The translations under genes were made by a program, and so were the position numbers. This document shows, piece by piece, positions 23,703-29,244 of a stretch of DNA of 31,751 nucleotides (within the stretch, counting starts at the first letter, position 1; the number at the start of each line of letters is the position of its first letter). Under the pieces are notes generated by a model. It did no database searches, had not been told where the DNA came from, and worked only from the letters and a program-made list of their open reading frames with translations. This DNA comes from a virus. The stretch spans positions 1-31,751 of IMG/VR virus record IMGVR_UViG_3300020182_000122; one strand, 5' to 3'.

Positions 23703-23986
23703 TCTATTTCCGCCAGTGCTTCAGAGACGCGCCCTTGGTTTACGTTGAAATGGTTTGCTATGCGATGAACGCTGAGATTTGGATGACCGATTGCATAATT
23801 TCGAATTTCATCAATTAGTTCTGGCGTCATCGTTGCCGATTGTCGAGATGTGCGCTTTTTGTATTTCTTTCGAACCATCAGGCTTAGAACATGGTCAATA
23901 TGTTCAACGTAGTAATCTAGGTGCGCAGCTTCCATTTTGTTTCGCATGGCTTCAAGATGTGCGCGCGCTGCTGGTATATCACTCAT
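23699..23986 (-). CDS. Small helix-turn-helix protein
   Basis: The 95-residue protein has a charged helical N-terminus (SDIPAARAHLEAMRNKMEAA) and a C-terminal DNA-binding HTH at about residues 58-93: AIGHPNLSVHRIANHFNVNQ followed by GRVSEAL. This 'hPxLS...IAxxFxVNxGRVSEAL' pattern is common in small phage and prophage proteins of Alphaproteobacteria. The ribosome site GGGGAGAG lies 4-6 bases before the ATG. A possible 9-codon ORF bridges it to the upstream gene (23983-24012, ATGA at both ends). It may be a regulator of early-left or methyltransferase genes; no target is visible. Confidence 0.7.
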   Translation of the reverse strand: MSDIPAARAHLEAMRNKMEAAHLDYYVEHIDHVLSLMVRKKYKKRTSRQSATMTPELIDEIRNYAIGHPNLSVHRIANHFNVNQGRVSEALAEIE

Positions 23987-24008
23987 CTGTCTCTCCCCTT
24001 AATCTGTT

Positions 24009-24239
24009 TCATTTGTTTTCCTCCCAGAGTTCACGGACCCTGTGCTTTAGATCTTCTTTTGCTGGATGCTTTGCTATGAAGGCGCGGCGCTGTTCGAGAC
24101 TTGGCAGGCTGAGAACGTGCCGTGCAGCGCTTTCTATCCACTGATCCTTGCAGGCGTTTGTGTATGCCTGCTTGGTCTTGCTGTCGGGCAGATAAACCTC
24201 ACCTGCACCGACTGGATCACCCTCACGCCACGGCCTCAA
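24009..24239 (-). CDS. Small conserved-style phage protein (76 residues)
   Basis: The reading frame opens with a TTG that overlaps the SSB stop (TTGA), with no in-frame ATG; the start is therefore likely coupled to SSB. The product begins MRPWREGDPVGAGEVYLPDS and contains KDQWIESAARHVLSLPSLEQ RRAFI (two pieces), a charged helical region. The 'W...AARHVLSLPS...RR..L' pattern is known from small phage proteins of unknown function (DUF7696-like). It may act with SSB, but this rests only on adjacency. Confidence 0.6.
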   Translation of the reverse strand: MRPWREGDPVGAGEVYLPDSKTKQAYTNACKDQWIESAARHVLSLPSLEQRRAFIAKHPAKEDLKHRVRELWEENK

Positions 24240-24607
24240 AAGGGTATTTCGCCCCCTAGATCATCGTTTACAGGCGGAGCATCATAGCCACGCTGTTGGC
24301 CCTGCTGACCACCACCTTGGAACGTCAGTTCGTTTACGTTCAGCGTCAGCGATCCGCGACCCTCGTAAACATCAACACCAGCGCGCCCTGTGAGCGTCAG
24401 CTTCGTGCCTTTCTTGATGTAGTTCTCAAGGCTTTCTGCGCGCTTGCCCCAGATCGAACACGAATACCATGTGCTGTCGCGCTTGTTGCCGTTCTTGTCC
24501 TTGCCGTTGTCTACAGCCACTGAGAAACCCAGAACGGCGTCACCGCCCTGTGTGCGGCGCAGAACAGCGTCCTTGCCTACGTTTCCCGCTATCATTGTCA
24601 CTTGCAT
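24236..24607 (-). CDS. ssb: Single-stranded DNA-binding protein
   Basis: This 123-residue SSB has one OB-fold domain (residues 1-100): VTMIAGNVGKDAVLRRTQGG, SFSVAVDNGKDKNG-type strand, STWYSCSIWGKRAESLENYI and GTKLTLTGRAGVDVYEGRG. A short Gly/Gln linker leads to the acidic tail DDLGGEIPF, which matches the C-terminal tip that recruits replication and repair partners. The ATG at 24607 has GGA about 8 bases upstream and is preferred to the GTG at 24619. It overlaps the upstream gene by 10 bases. It protects single strands in phage replication and works with the ERF and exonuclease of the right arm. Confidence 0.95.
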   Translation of the reverse strand: MQVTMIAGNVGKDAVLRRTQGGDAVLGFSVAVDNGKDKNGNKRDSTWYSCSIWGKRAESLENYIKKGTKLTLTGRAGVDVYEGRGSLTLNVNELTFQGGGQQGQQRGYDAPPVNDDLGGEIPF

Positions 24608-24801
24608 TGTCTTTTCCACTTCCGTTTTGCTTTGCGATAGAACTTGTCGATCATCCCGTGCTTGCGCATAAAATCAACAACGTGTCTCGCTTGTTCTTCT
24701 GTTGCTGGGCCGCGATGACCAATGTCCTCAACACCGTAACCTTCTGACAGGTCTTTGATGATGCTGCGAACAACTTCATCTGTCAGCCCAGCGCAATTCA
24801 T
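24598..24801 (-). CDS. Small basic-tailed protein (67 residues)
   Basis: The product begins MNCAGLTDEVVRSIIKDLSE, continues GYGVEDIGHRGPATEEQARH VVDFMR (two pieces) and ends with a very basic tail (FYRKAKRKWKRQCK). The ATG at 24801 overlaps the stop of the upstream membrane-protein gene (ATGA), so the longer upstream frame (to 24924) is a shadow. The pattern of helices with a basic end suggests a small DNA-binding HTH protein. No family name is certain. It overlaps SSB by 10 bases. Confidence 0.65.
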   Translation of the reverse strand: MNCAGLTDEVVRSIIKDLSEGYGVEDIGHRGPATEEQARHVVDFMRKHGMIDKFYRKAKRKWKRQCK

Positions 24802-24959
24802 ACCATACCAGCGCCAAACCAGAGCATGATGCCGTGGATGACAGCGATCGGGAACAGCAGCGCCCCTGCAATCAAGTATCCCCATGCACCAGCAGCCAAG
24901 CATGTGATGACGTGTGTCAGCCATGCTAAGAAGAGCGGTATGCCAATAATATAACCCAT
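24798..24959 (-). CDS. 53-residue membrane protein with two hydrophobic segments
   Basis: The product begins MGYIIGIPLFLAWLTHVITC and continues LAAGAWGYLIAGALLFPIAV then IHGIMLWFGAGMV, so almost the whole chain is hydrophobic, with two likely membrane spans. GGAGG lies 6 bases before the ATG. The stop overlaps the next start (ATGA). It is encoded just after the UUCG hairpin at 24981-24994. Small hydrophobic early proteins of phages can act on host membranes or as superinfection-exclusion factors; a holin is less likely because no lysis enzyme is nearby. Confidence 0.65.
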   Translation of the reverse strand: MGYIIGIPLFLAWLTHVITCLAAGAWGYLIAGALLFPIAVIHGIMLWFGAGMV

Positions 24960-24980
24960 GTTTTCCTCCGTAAGTTTTAT

Positions 24981-24994
24981 GGGGCCGAAGCCCC
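24981..24994 (-). terminator. UUCG-capped hairpin before the small membrane-protein gene
   Basis: On the minus strand, GGGGC-UUCG-GCCCC forms a 5-bp stem with the extra-stable C(UUCG)G loop, 8 bases after the stop of the 53-residue gene at 25003-25164. No U-run follows (ATAAAACTT), so it is more likely a partial terminator, processing or stability element. It resembles the hairpin behind the coat gene. Confidence 0.6.
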
Positions 24995-25002
24995 CGTTGG
25001 TT

Positions 25003-25164
25003 TTACAGATTACGCGCTTTGACCTGTTCAGATGTCAGTATCCAAGGCTCGTCATTGTGGCCGTAAGTCTTCCGATTATGCTTCCAAGCATCTCGGGCCT
25101 CATCAAGGGTGGCAAACCAATCCCATCCCCAGTTGTATCCATTTTCTAATCCATAAAGTGTCAT
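25003..25164 (-). CDS. Small tryptophan-rich protein (53 residues)
   Basis: The product begins MTLYGLENGYNWGWDWFATL and continues DEARDAWKHNRKTYGHNDEP with WILTSEQVKARNL at the end; five Trp residues are present. AAGGAG lies 6-7 bases before the ATG. The size and 'F.T.DEAR.AW' pattern suggest a compact alpha/beta single-domain protein, but no family is recognised. It is the first gene after the second operator-like site (25211-25232), so it probably belongs to an early, repressor-controlled set. Confidence 0.6.
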   Translation of the reverse strand: MTLYGLENGYNWGWDWFATLDEARDAWKHNRKTYGHNDEPWILTSEQVKARNL

Positions 25165-25210
25165 TGTCGTTCTCCTTGGTTGTTGAGATTAAATTATCTC
25201 CACACAACAC

Positions 25211-25232
25211 CATATGCAAGGTTTAATTTGCA
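25211..25232. promoter_or_regulatory. Second repressor-operator candidate (TGCAA-N8-TTGCATATG)
   Basis: On the minus strand the site reads TGCAA, 8 bases, TTGCATATG. The same TGCAA-N8-TTGCATATG occurs in the divergent region at 27372-27393. It lies 47 bases before the start of the 53-residue gene. Downstream -10-like sequence GATAAT or TAATTT gives a possible leftward promoter with TTGCAT as -35, so a bound repressor would block it. Confidence 0.55.
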
Positions 25233-25243
25233 CTTTGCACATT

Positions 25244-25804
25244 TTATTTATCACTTCCGCCAAATTTCTTCACAGAAAAGCCAGCTTGAGCCATGATTTC
25301 ATCTGCGCGCTCTTTGCTGATCCGCTCTCTGGGCTGCGATGCAATCAGCGGAACGTGACCTCTGTCGAAGCGGTTGATCGCTGCGCGTGCAACTATCAGC
25401 GGTCCAAGTTCTTTCTGGGCCCGCTCTGCGATGTCGCCTGTCATGGGCTTCTTGCGGCGATCTGGATTGTCTTTGCCGATCCACCAGCGAACAGCCTTGG
25501 CGATCGACCAAGCAGGGAAGTCTTTCAGTTCGTGATACCAATCATCTGCGATCGACTTCATCATGCCTTCGGAGATGTCTCCCTGGAAATACTGGGCAAG
25601 CAATGAAGCGATGCGTCCAGTGATCCACTTCGCCGGCGCAGGCGTATAGAGTTTGTTCATCGCCTCTTCGAGCGCGTCACGCTCAATCTTCGAAGCCAGC
25701 GGCGTATGAAGCAAATCCCGCCATGAGCGCGTTATGTCCTCCACCTGATCTGGTGTTGCGTGCGTTGGAAGTGTTTCCATTTGAATTGGTATCAGGTTCG
25801 TCAT
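25244..25804 (-). CDS. Replication-associated protein downstream of the initiator, helicase-loader position
   Basis: This 186-residue protein follows the initiator gene, as lambda P follows O. It has a helical core: PAKWITGRIASLLAQYFQGD, DDWYHELKDFPAWSIAKAVR and a WWIGKDNPDRRKKPMTGDIA stretch. Proteins of this type are frequent next to replication initiators in alphaproteobacterial phages and prophages and lack an obvious ATPase motif. A role as helicase loader is inferred only from position. GGGGAG lies 7-8 bases before the ATG, but the start lies 122 bases inside the initiator gene, which is an unusually large overlap; a shorter form starting at 25777 is possible. Confidence 0.6.
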   Translation of the reverse strand: MTNLIPIQMETLPTHATPDQVEDITRSWRDLLHTPLASKIERDALEEAMNKLYTPAPAKWITGRIASLLAQYFQGDISEGMMKSIADDWYHELKDFPAWSIAKAVRWWIGKDNPDRRKKPMTGDIAERAQKELGPLIVARAAINRFDRGHVPLIASQPRERISKERADEIMAQAGFSVKKFGGSDK

Positions 25805-26393
25805 TCCATCTCTCCCCGTTTAGCCACGTTGCTGCATGTGGAATAAATTGCTGTTCTTTGCTTGATAGAGCTTCGATCTGCCTGTTGAGGCCAGATGAGA
25901 TTTCTTCAACGCTTGAGTTTTTCAAGGCCTTTGCAAACGCCTTTCGAGCGTTTCCCTTTCCAACTTTTCTTGGATAAGCAGCCCAGAAATCCTCAAAATG
26001 ATCGTTATTATATAAAGGTTTTTTTCCAAGGTTATTATTTCCAAGGTTATGGGGGGTATGTTTTTGCGCCAGGGGGGTGGCGCATTTTGCGCTAGGGGGT
26101 GGCGCATTTTGCGCTAGGGGTTCAGTAAGGCACAGGATGTATTGGGTGCTTGTTTGAGAACCGTTTTCGCGCTGTCTTCTATTGCGCTCGATCAGCCCGC
26201 AGTTTTCAAGGCTTATGAGGTGTCGCTTCACCGTAGCCACATCCATCTCGCATTCATTAGCGAGCGTTTTTAAACTAGGAAAACACATTCCAGTTTCGCC
26301 ATTGTGGTGATCCGCCAACCAATAAAGCACAATCTTCGCGGCTGGCTTCAGCCCCTTTTGCTTCATTGCGAGCGCTGTCATGTAGTGGCTCAT
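25683..26393 (-). CDS. Replication initiator, lambda O-like, with winged helix
   Basis: The 236-residue protein has a winged-helix domain at its N-terminus (residues about 10-90: GLKPAAKIVLYWLADHHNGE, CFPSLKTLANECEMDVATVK RHLISLENCGLIER), a variable middle encoded by the iterons, and a C-terminal region with FEDFWAAYPRKVGKGNARKA and the phage-replication motif FIPHAATWLNGERW. This architecture resembles O-type initiators that bind repeats in their own gene. The ATG at 26393 is preferred to 26399 because AGGA has better spacing. It probably binds the origin inside the gene and recruits host helicase through the downstream protein. Confidence 0.8.
   Translation of the reverse strand: MSHYMTALAMKQKGLKPAAKIVLYWLADHHNGETGMCFPSLKTLANECEMDVATVKRHLISLENCGLIERNRRQRENGSQTSTQYILCLTEPLAQNAPPPSAKCATPLAQKHTPHNLGNNNLGKKPLYNNDHFEDFWAAYPRKVGKGNARKAFAKALKNSSVEEISSGLNRQIEALSSKEQQFIPHAATWLNGERWNDEPDTNSNGNTSNARNTRSGGGHNALMAGFASYAAGFED
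25991..26116. other. Candidate replication origin: iterons plus AT-rich block in the initiator gene
   Basis: Two exact 21-bp iterons (26074-26094 and 26096-26116; 22-bp period) each contain the inverted repeat GCGCA-AAA-TGCGC on the minus strand. A third, degenerate copy lies at 26053-26071. In the reading direction of the gene, an AT-rich stretch (25991-26050) with a 12-bp direct repeat TTCCAAGGTTAT (26024-26035 and 26039-26050) follows. Lambda has the same arrangement: iterons, then an AT-rich region, inside gene O. Confidence 0.7.
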
Positions 26394-26475
26394 CGACATT
26401 TCCTTTTCTGTTGTGGAAACGTCGATCCCGAACTATATTCAGGTCAACGCATCCGTCTATGCGTTTCGCCTTCAC
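26275..26475 (-). CDS. Doubtful 66-residue ORF overlapping the initiator start
   Basis: A GTG at 26475 has a very good ribosome site (GGGAGGATGACA, GGAGG 6 bases upstream). The frame overlaps the initiator gene by 119 bases and encodes a charged product (KAKRIDGCVDLNIVRDRRFH at the start; Arg, Asn and Glu rich, no recognisable fold). It could be a short upstream regulator of initiator translation, or a chance frame beside a real ribosome site. The strong site is the only support. Confidence 0.25.
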   Translation of the reverse strand: MKAKRIDGCVDLNIVRDRRFHNRKGNVDEPLHDSARNEAKGAEASREDCALLVGGSPQWRNWNVFS

Positions 26476-26493
26476 TGTCATCCTCCCTGACAG
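26475..26493. promoter_or_regulatory. Inverted repeat enclosing a ribosome site
   Basis: CTGTCA-TCCTCCC-TGACAG: a perfect 6-bp inverted repeat whose 7-base loop on the minus strand is the ribosome site GGGAGGA. It lies about 80-100 bases ahead of the initiator ATG. It may be a translation-control hairpin or a repressor operator. Confidence 0.5.
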
Positions 26494-26504
26494 CAGGCAT
26501 TACT

Positions 26505-26548
26505 GGGACGGGTTGAGCGCTTGGACACGCTCCCCGTCCCGACTTTTT
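26505..26548 (+). terminator. Strong intrinsic-terminator-like hairpin, plus strand
   Basis: GGGACGGG (26505-26512) pairs with CCCGTCCC (26533-26540), and an inner stem GAGCG/CGCTC (26515-26519 and 26528-26532) extends it; the plus strand then reads GACTTTTT. A rho-independent terminator facing right is the best fit, although both neighbouring genes are on the minus strand. On the minus strand the same hairpin lies in the leader of the initiator gene and lacks a U-run. Confidence 0.65.
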
Positions 26549-26551
26549 ACA

Positions 26552-26764
26552 TCAGATCGTCCCATCGTCAAAGCGTTTTAACGCGCGAAGACGCGACACT
26601 TCACTGAGGCGATAGACGCCATTCTTCATCAGAACATCACCGTCATCATCCATTTGGATCAGCAGATCCTGCACTTCGCGCGGGTGATGACCAGTCATTT
26701 GAGACACCTCACCAGCAGACGCAGCTTCAACCCCAAACAAGTAGATCAAAATATCCTGCTTCAT
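26552..26764 (-). CDS. Small winged-helix-like protein (70 residues)
   Basis: The product begins MKQDILIYLFGVEAASAGEV and continues SQMTGHHPREVQDLLIQMDD, DGDVLMKNGVYRLSEVSRL. Helices 2 and 3 followed by a beta hairpin (VLMKNGVYRLS) fit a small winged-helix DNA-binding domain. The ATG overlaps the DUF1064 stop (ATGA). It lies between the nuclease-like gene and the initiator, so a role in early regulation or replication is plausible. No specific family is assigned. Confidence 0.6.
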   Translation of the reverse strand: MKQDILIYLFGVEAASAGEVSQMTGHHPREVQDLLIQMDDDGDVLMKNGVYRLSEVSRLRALKRFDDGTI

Positions 26765-27120
26765 GTTTCTTTAACCTCCAATCCCATTGCACGAGCCACA
26801 GCGACCCGCACCTCATAATCCCGTGTTGGCATACCTTTCACGTCTTCATAGGTTAAAACGCCATCTTCGATGTAGGTAAAATCAAATGTCAGCTTCATCT
26901 TGCGCCCCGTGCGCGTGTAAAGCGGCCTGTGCTGGCCCATCAATTCGACCTTCACTTGGCGCTTTAGATCGCTGATCTCGCCTGCGCGCTCCAAAAGCTG
27001 CAAATCCATCCAGCGCGCAGCCTCTTTCTTGCTGTCAAACTTGATGTCGCCCACAACCGTTTTCTTCGCACCGTATTTGTTGCGCGAAGGCTTGCGGAAG
27101 AACTTGGGCTGCATTTTCAT
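26761..27120 (-). CDS. DUF1064 nuclease-like protein
   Basis: The 119-residue protein begins MKMQPKFFRKPSRNKYGAKK and has KFDSKKEAARWMDLQLLERA, LTFDFTYIEDGVLTYEDVKG and MPTRDYEVRVAVARAMGLEV. These match DUF1064 (PF06356), a phage family with a restriction-endonuclease-like fold in which FDF and EDVKG supply the likely D...E-x-K metal site; some relatives are proposed Holliday-junction or branch nucleases. Activity is inferred, not shown. The ATG at 27120 has GGAGG 7 bases upstream and overlaps the repressor stop (ATGA). It probably trims or resolves replication and recombination intermediates. Confidence 0.8.
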   Translation of the reverse strand: MKMQPKFFRKPSRNKYGAKKTVVGDIKFDSKKEAARWMDLQLLERAGEISDLKRQVKVELMGQHRPLYTRTGRKMKLTFDFTYIEDGVLTYEDVKGMPTRDYEVRVAVARAMGLEVKET

Positions 27121-27320
27121 TTCCAATCCTCCATCGGCACGGCACCGTCAGTTAGTTCTTCGATGCGCTTGCGAACAGCGTTGTGTGGCTTCACCTTGCC
27201 AGACAGCCACCGCGAGATCGATGCGCTATCAACGCCAAGCTGCTGCGCAAACCAGCTCTTTTTGATGCCCTGCGACTTGAACCAATCGTCAAACAGCATC
27301 ACTGCTTTAGCCTTATCCAT
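27117..27320 (-). CDS. Small Cro/CI-like (XRE) repressor
   Basis: The 67-residue protein begins MDKAKAVMLFDDWFKSQGIK and has the helix-turn-helix WFAQQLGVDSASISRWLSGK at about residues 23-42. It has no C-terminal peptidase domain, so it resembles Cro or a short repressor rather than a full CI. The ATG at 27320 has GGAGG 5 bases upstream; an in-frame ATG at 27332 lies before the site and is not favoured. It starts the leftward early operon and faces the divergent region with operator-like repeats, where it probably binds. Confidence 0.8.
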   Translation of the reverse strand: MDKAKAVMLFDDWFKSQGIKKSWFAQQLGVDSASISRWLSGKVKPHNAVRKRIEELTDGAVPMEDWK

Positions 27321-27437
27321 ATCTTCCTCCATTTTATACTGACAGCATAACTAGAAAAAACTTTTACACAATGCAAACTTTTTCTTGCATATGCTGATCC
27401 GCGCATTTAGAAATTAATTACTGACGGAGGAAAACAC
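27321..27437. promoter_or_regulatory. Divergent early control region with operator-like repeats
   Basis: The 117-bp gap between the repressor (leftward) and the right operon (rightward) contains ATGCAA-N8-TTGCAT (27371-27390), a perfect 6-bp inverted repeat, overlapping GCATATGC (27387-27394), and a wide inverted pair CAGCATA (27343-27349) and TATGCTG (27390-27396). A possible rightward promoter uses TTGCAT (27385-27390) with -10-like TAGAAA (27408-27413), spacing 17; a -35-like TTTACA (27363-27368) is also present. No clean consensus -10 is seen in either direction. GGAGG at 27426-27430 is the ribosome site for the right operon. Confidence 0.6.
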
Positions 27438-27764
27438 ATGCTTAAATGGAAAGAACAGAACGGCAAGATCATCGCCAACCGCGCATGGATCATGACCGAA
27501 GCCTGGGCGATCGTAAATCGCTTCAAGAAGTCTGGCGTCAAAAAGCCAATTAGTGAAGCCATGAAGCTGGCTTGGTGGACAGCCAAAATGGAAGTCAGCG
27601 TGCAAATCAGCGTTCGCGGCCAGATGGCGAACATCAAGGAACTTGCAAAGCTGGGCGCAGATCGCCTTCGTGCAATGGCAAACGACATTGAAAACATCGA
27701 TCGTCACAGCAGCGCAGATACCAAGCGCCTGTCAGACATTCGCCAAGCAATGCACTACGCATAA
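27438..27764 (+). CDS. First gene of the right operon, unknown function (108 residues)
   Basis: The product begins MLKWKEQNGKIIANRAWIMT and continues EAWAIVNRFKKSGVKKPISE, AMKLAWWTAKMEVSVQISVR and a helical end (LRAMANDIENIDRHSSADTK). It is basic and mostly helical, with no recognised domain. GGAGG lies 7 bases before the ATG. As the first early-right gene after the divergent control region it is under the same control as the recombination genes. A host-takeover or regulatory role is possible, but nothing in the sequence identifies it. Confidence 0.65.
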   Translation: MLKWKEQNGKIIANRAWIMTEAWAIVNRFKKSGVKKPISEAMKLAWWTAKMEVSVQISVRGQMANIKELAKLGADRLRAMANDIENIDRHSSADTKRLSDIRQAMHYA

Positions 27765-27774
27765 GGAGGAAACT

Positions 27775-27873
27775 ATGCGCATCAGAGACGTAATCACAGA
27801 CCTGATCGGGGTCATCGCAATCTTCGGCGGAGGCTATGCCTTCCTCATTATCGGACACGGGTTAGGATACTAA
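27775..27873 (+). CDS. 32-residue membrane peptide
   Basis: The product begins MRIRDVITDLIGVIAIFGGG and ends YAFLIIGHGLGY; residues 9-28 form one membrane span. AGGAGG lies 5-6 bases before the ATG. It fills the space between the 108-residue gene and erf, one base before the latter. Short hydrophobic peptides are frequent in phage early operons and some modify host membranes or exclude competing phages. No family is recognised. Confidence 0.6.
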   Translation: MRIRDVITDLIGVIAIFGGGYAFLIIGHGLGY

Positions 27874-27874
27874 A

Positions 27875-28465
27875 ATGAAAAGCATCGCAACAGCACTCGC
27901 ATCAGCGCAGATTAACATGGGCAAGGCACTCAAGCAGGCCAACAACCCGCATTTCCGCAGCAAGTATGCAGATCTTGGCAGCGTCATGGATGCCTGCCTG
28001 CCAGCGCTTAACGAACGCGGCATTGCTGTGATCCAGCCGACAGGCGAAGATGATACTGGCCGCTTTGTAGAAACCATCATGATCCACGGTGAAAGCGGCG
28101 AACAGCTTTCGTGCCGTGTGCCTCTGATCGTCGGTAAGAACGACATGCAGGGTTATGGCTCTGCGGTTACATATGCTCGACGCTACGGCCTCATGGCAAT
28201 GGCTGGCATCGCTCCTGAAGATGATGATGGCAACGCTGCCGCAAAGGCTGCTCCAAAAGTAGAGCCACCGAAGCCAATTAGTGCCGATCAGTTCCAAGAG
28301 ATGAACGACTTAATCTTTGATACAGAGACAGACGAAGTAAAGTTCTGCGCATACTGGAAGGTTGATGAACTCACACAGATGAACGCCAAGCAAGCAGCAG
28401 ATGCAATCGCAATGCTGAAGAAGAAAAAAGCATCGCAGGAGGAAAACAATGGAACAGCGGACTGA
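27875..28465 (+). CDS. erf: ERF-family single-strand annealing protein
   Basis: The 196-residue protein begins with the family pattern ALASAQINMGKALKQANNPH FRSKYADLGSVMDACLPALN (two pieces), followed by GIAVIQPTG and the core GKNDMQGYGSAVTYARRYGL MAMAGIA. These match ERF (PF04404), named after P22 essential recombination function. ERF proteins bind single strands as rings and anneal complementary DNA, as lambda Red beta does. The C-terminal 70 residues are acidic and helical, as expected for a partner-binding tail. It overlaps the exonuclease gene by 17 bases. It likely circularises and recombines phage DNA together with the exonuclease and SSB. Confidence 0.9.
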   Translation: MKSIATALASAQINMGKALKQANNPHFRSKYADLGSVMDACLPALNERGIAVIQPTGEDDTGRFVETIMIHGESGEQLSCRVPLIVGKNDMQGYGSAVTYARRYGLMAMAGIAPEDDDGNAAAKAAPKVEPPKPISADQFQEMNDLIFDTETDEVKFCAYWKVDELTQMNAKQAADAIAMLKKKKASQEENNGTAD

Positions 28466-29063
28466 TGAATGGTTCGCAGCGCGTCTGGGGTGTGTAACAG
28501 CATCCCGCACCGCTGACGTTATGGCAAAGACCAAAAGCGGATACGGCGCGGGGCGATCAAACTACATGGCTCAACTAATTACAGAGCGGCTTACTTCGGC
28601 ACCAACGCAAGGGTTTTCTTCAGCCGCCATGCAATGGGGAACAGATACAGAGCCACAAGCGCGAGCCGCGTATGAGCTTATGACAGGCGAGGACGTGTTA
28701 GAAGATGGTTTCGTTACACATCCTACCATAACAGGGTTTGGCGCGTCTCCAGACGGCCTTGTGGGCGCTGATGGGCTGGTTGAGATCAAGTGCCCCAACA
28801 GTGCCACGCACATCGACACGCTGCTGTCAGAAAAGGTGCCTGCGAAGTATGTCACGCAGATGCAGGTGCAGATGATGTGCTGTCAGCGCGAATGGTGCGA
28901 TTTCGTCAGCTTTGACCCGCGCCTGCCTGGTGACATGAACTTCTGGATGCAGCGCGTCTGGGCGGACGAAGAGCGCCACAAAGAAATCGAAACAGAGGTG
29001 CGCCTGTTTATCCTTGAGATGGAAGACAAGCTGCAAAAGCTGCGCGACAAGTTTGGAGGATAA
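28449..29063 (+). CDS. YqaJ / lambda-exonuclease-like recombinase nuclease
   Basis: The 204-residue protein carries the YqaJ viral recombinase domain (PF09588). Visible motifs are RTDEWFAARLGCVTASR (4-20), GASPDGLVG (98-106, D102), EIKCPNSATH (112-121, E112 and K114) and QMQVQMM (137-143), the metal-site residues of the lambda-exonuclease fold. It degrades the 5' strand of double-stranded DNA ends to give 3' single strands, which ERF anneals. AGGAGG lies 6 bases before the ATG, inside the end of erf, so the two are probably coupled. Confidence 0.9.
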   Translation: MEQRTDEWFAARLGCVTASRTADVMAKTKSGYGAGRSNYMAQLITERLTSAPTQGFSSAAMQWGTDTEPQARAAYELMTGEDVLEDGFVTHPTITGFGASPDGLVGADGLVEIKCPNSATHIDTLLSEKVPAKYVTQMQVQMMCCQREWCDFVSFDPRLPGDMNFWMQRVWADEERHKEIETEVRLFILEMEDKLQKLRDKFGG

Positions 29064-29064
29064 G

Positions 29065-29244
29065 ATGCAAGTCGACCAAAACAAAATCATCGAAACCTTT
29101 GAGCGCATCGAAGAGGAAGCTGGCGGTCTATGGAACGCCATGCCTTCGATGACGCTGGACAAGACTGCGATCGAACTGGACCTGCCACGCGATCTGGTTC
29201 GTTCAGTAATGACCTCGCACTGGACGCAGCAGGGTGCGGGCTGA
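29065..29244 (+). CDS. Small acidic protein between exonuclease and NinB (59 residues)
   Basis: The product begins MQVDQNKIIETFERIEEEAG and continues GLWNAMPSMTLDKTAIELDL then PRDLVRSVMTSHWTQQGAG. The second half looks like a helix-turn-helix (TAIELDLPRDLVRSVMTSHW). GGAGG lies 5 bases before the ATG. Its stop overlaps the NinB start (TGATG). It could be a small DNA-binding accessory of the recombination module; no family is assigned. Confidence 0.65.
   Translation: MQVDQNKIIETFERIEEEAGGLWNAMPSMTLDKTAIELDLPRDLVRSVMTSHWTQQGAG

Noticed and set aside
24802-24924. N-terminal extension of the 67-residue protein to 24924
   Set aside because: This stretch is better explained by the out-of-frame 53-residue membrane protein with GGAGG and an ATGA junction.
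25188-25241. 17-codon frame with four Cys in the gap before the 53-residue gene
   Set aside because: No ribosome site, and it coincides with the operator and possible promoter.
27333-27338. TATAAA (minus strand) as -10 box of the repressor promoter
   Set aside because: It lies only about 13 bases before the start codon, would leave almost no leader, and has no -35 box at 16-18 bases.
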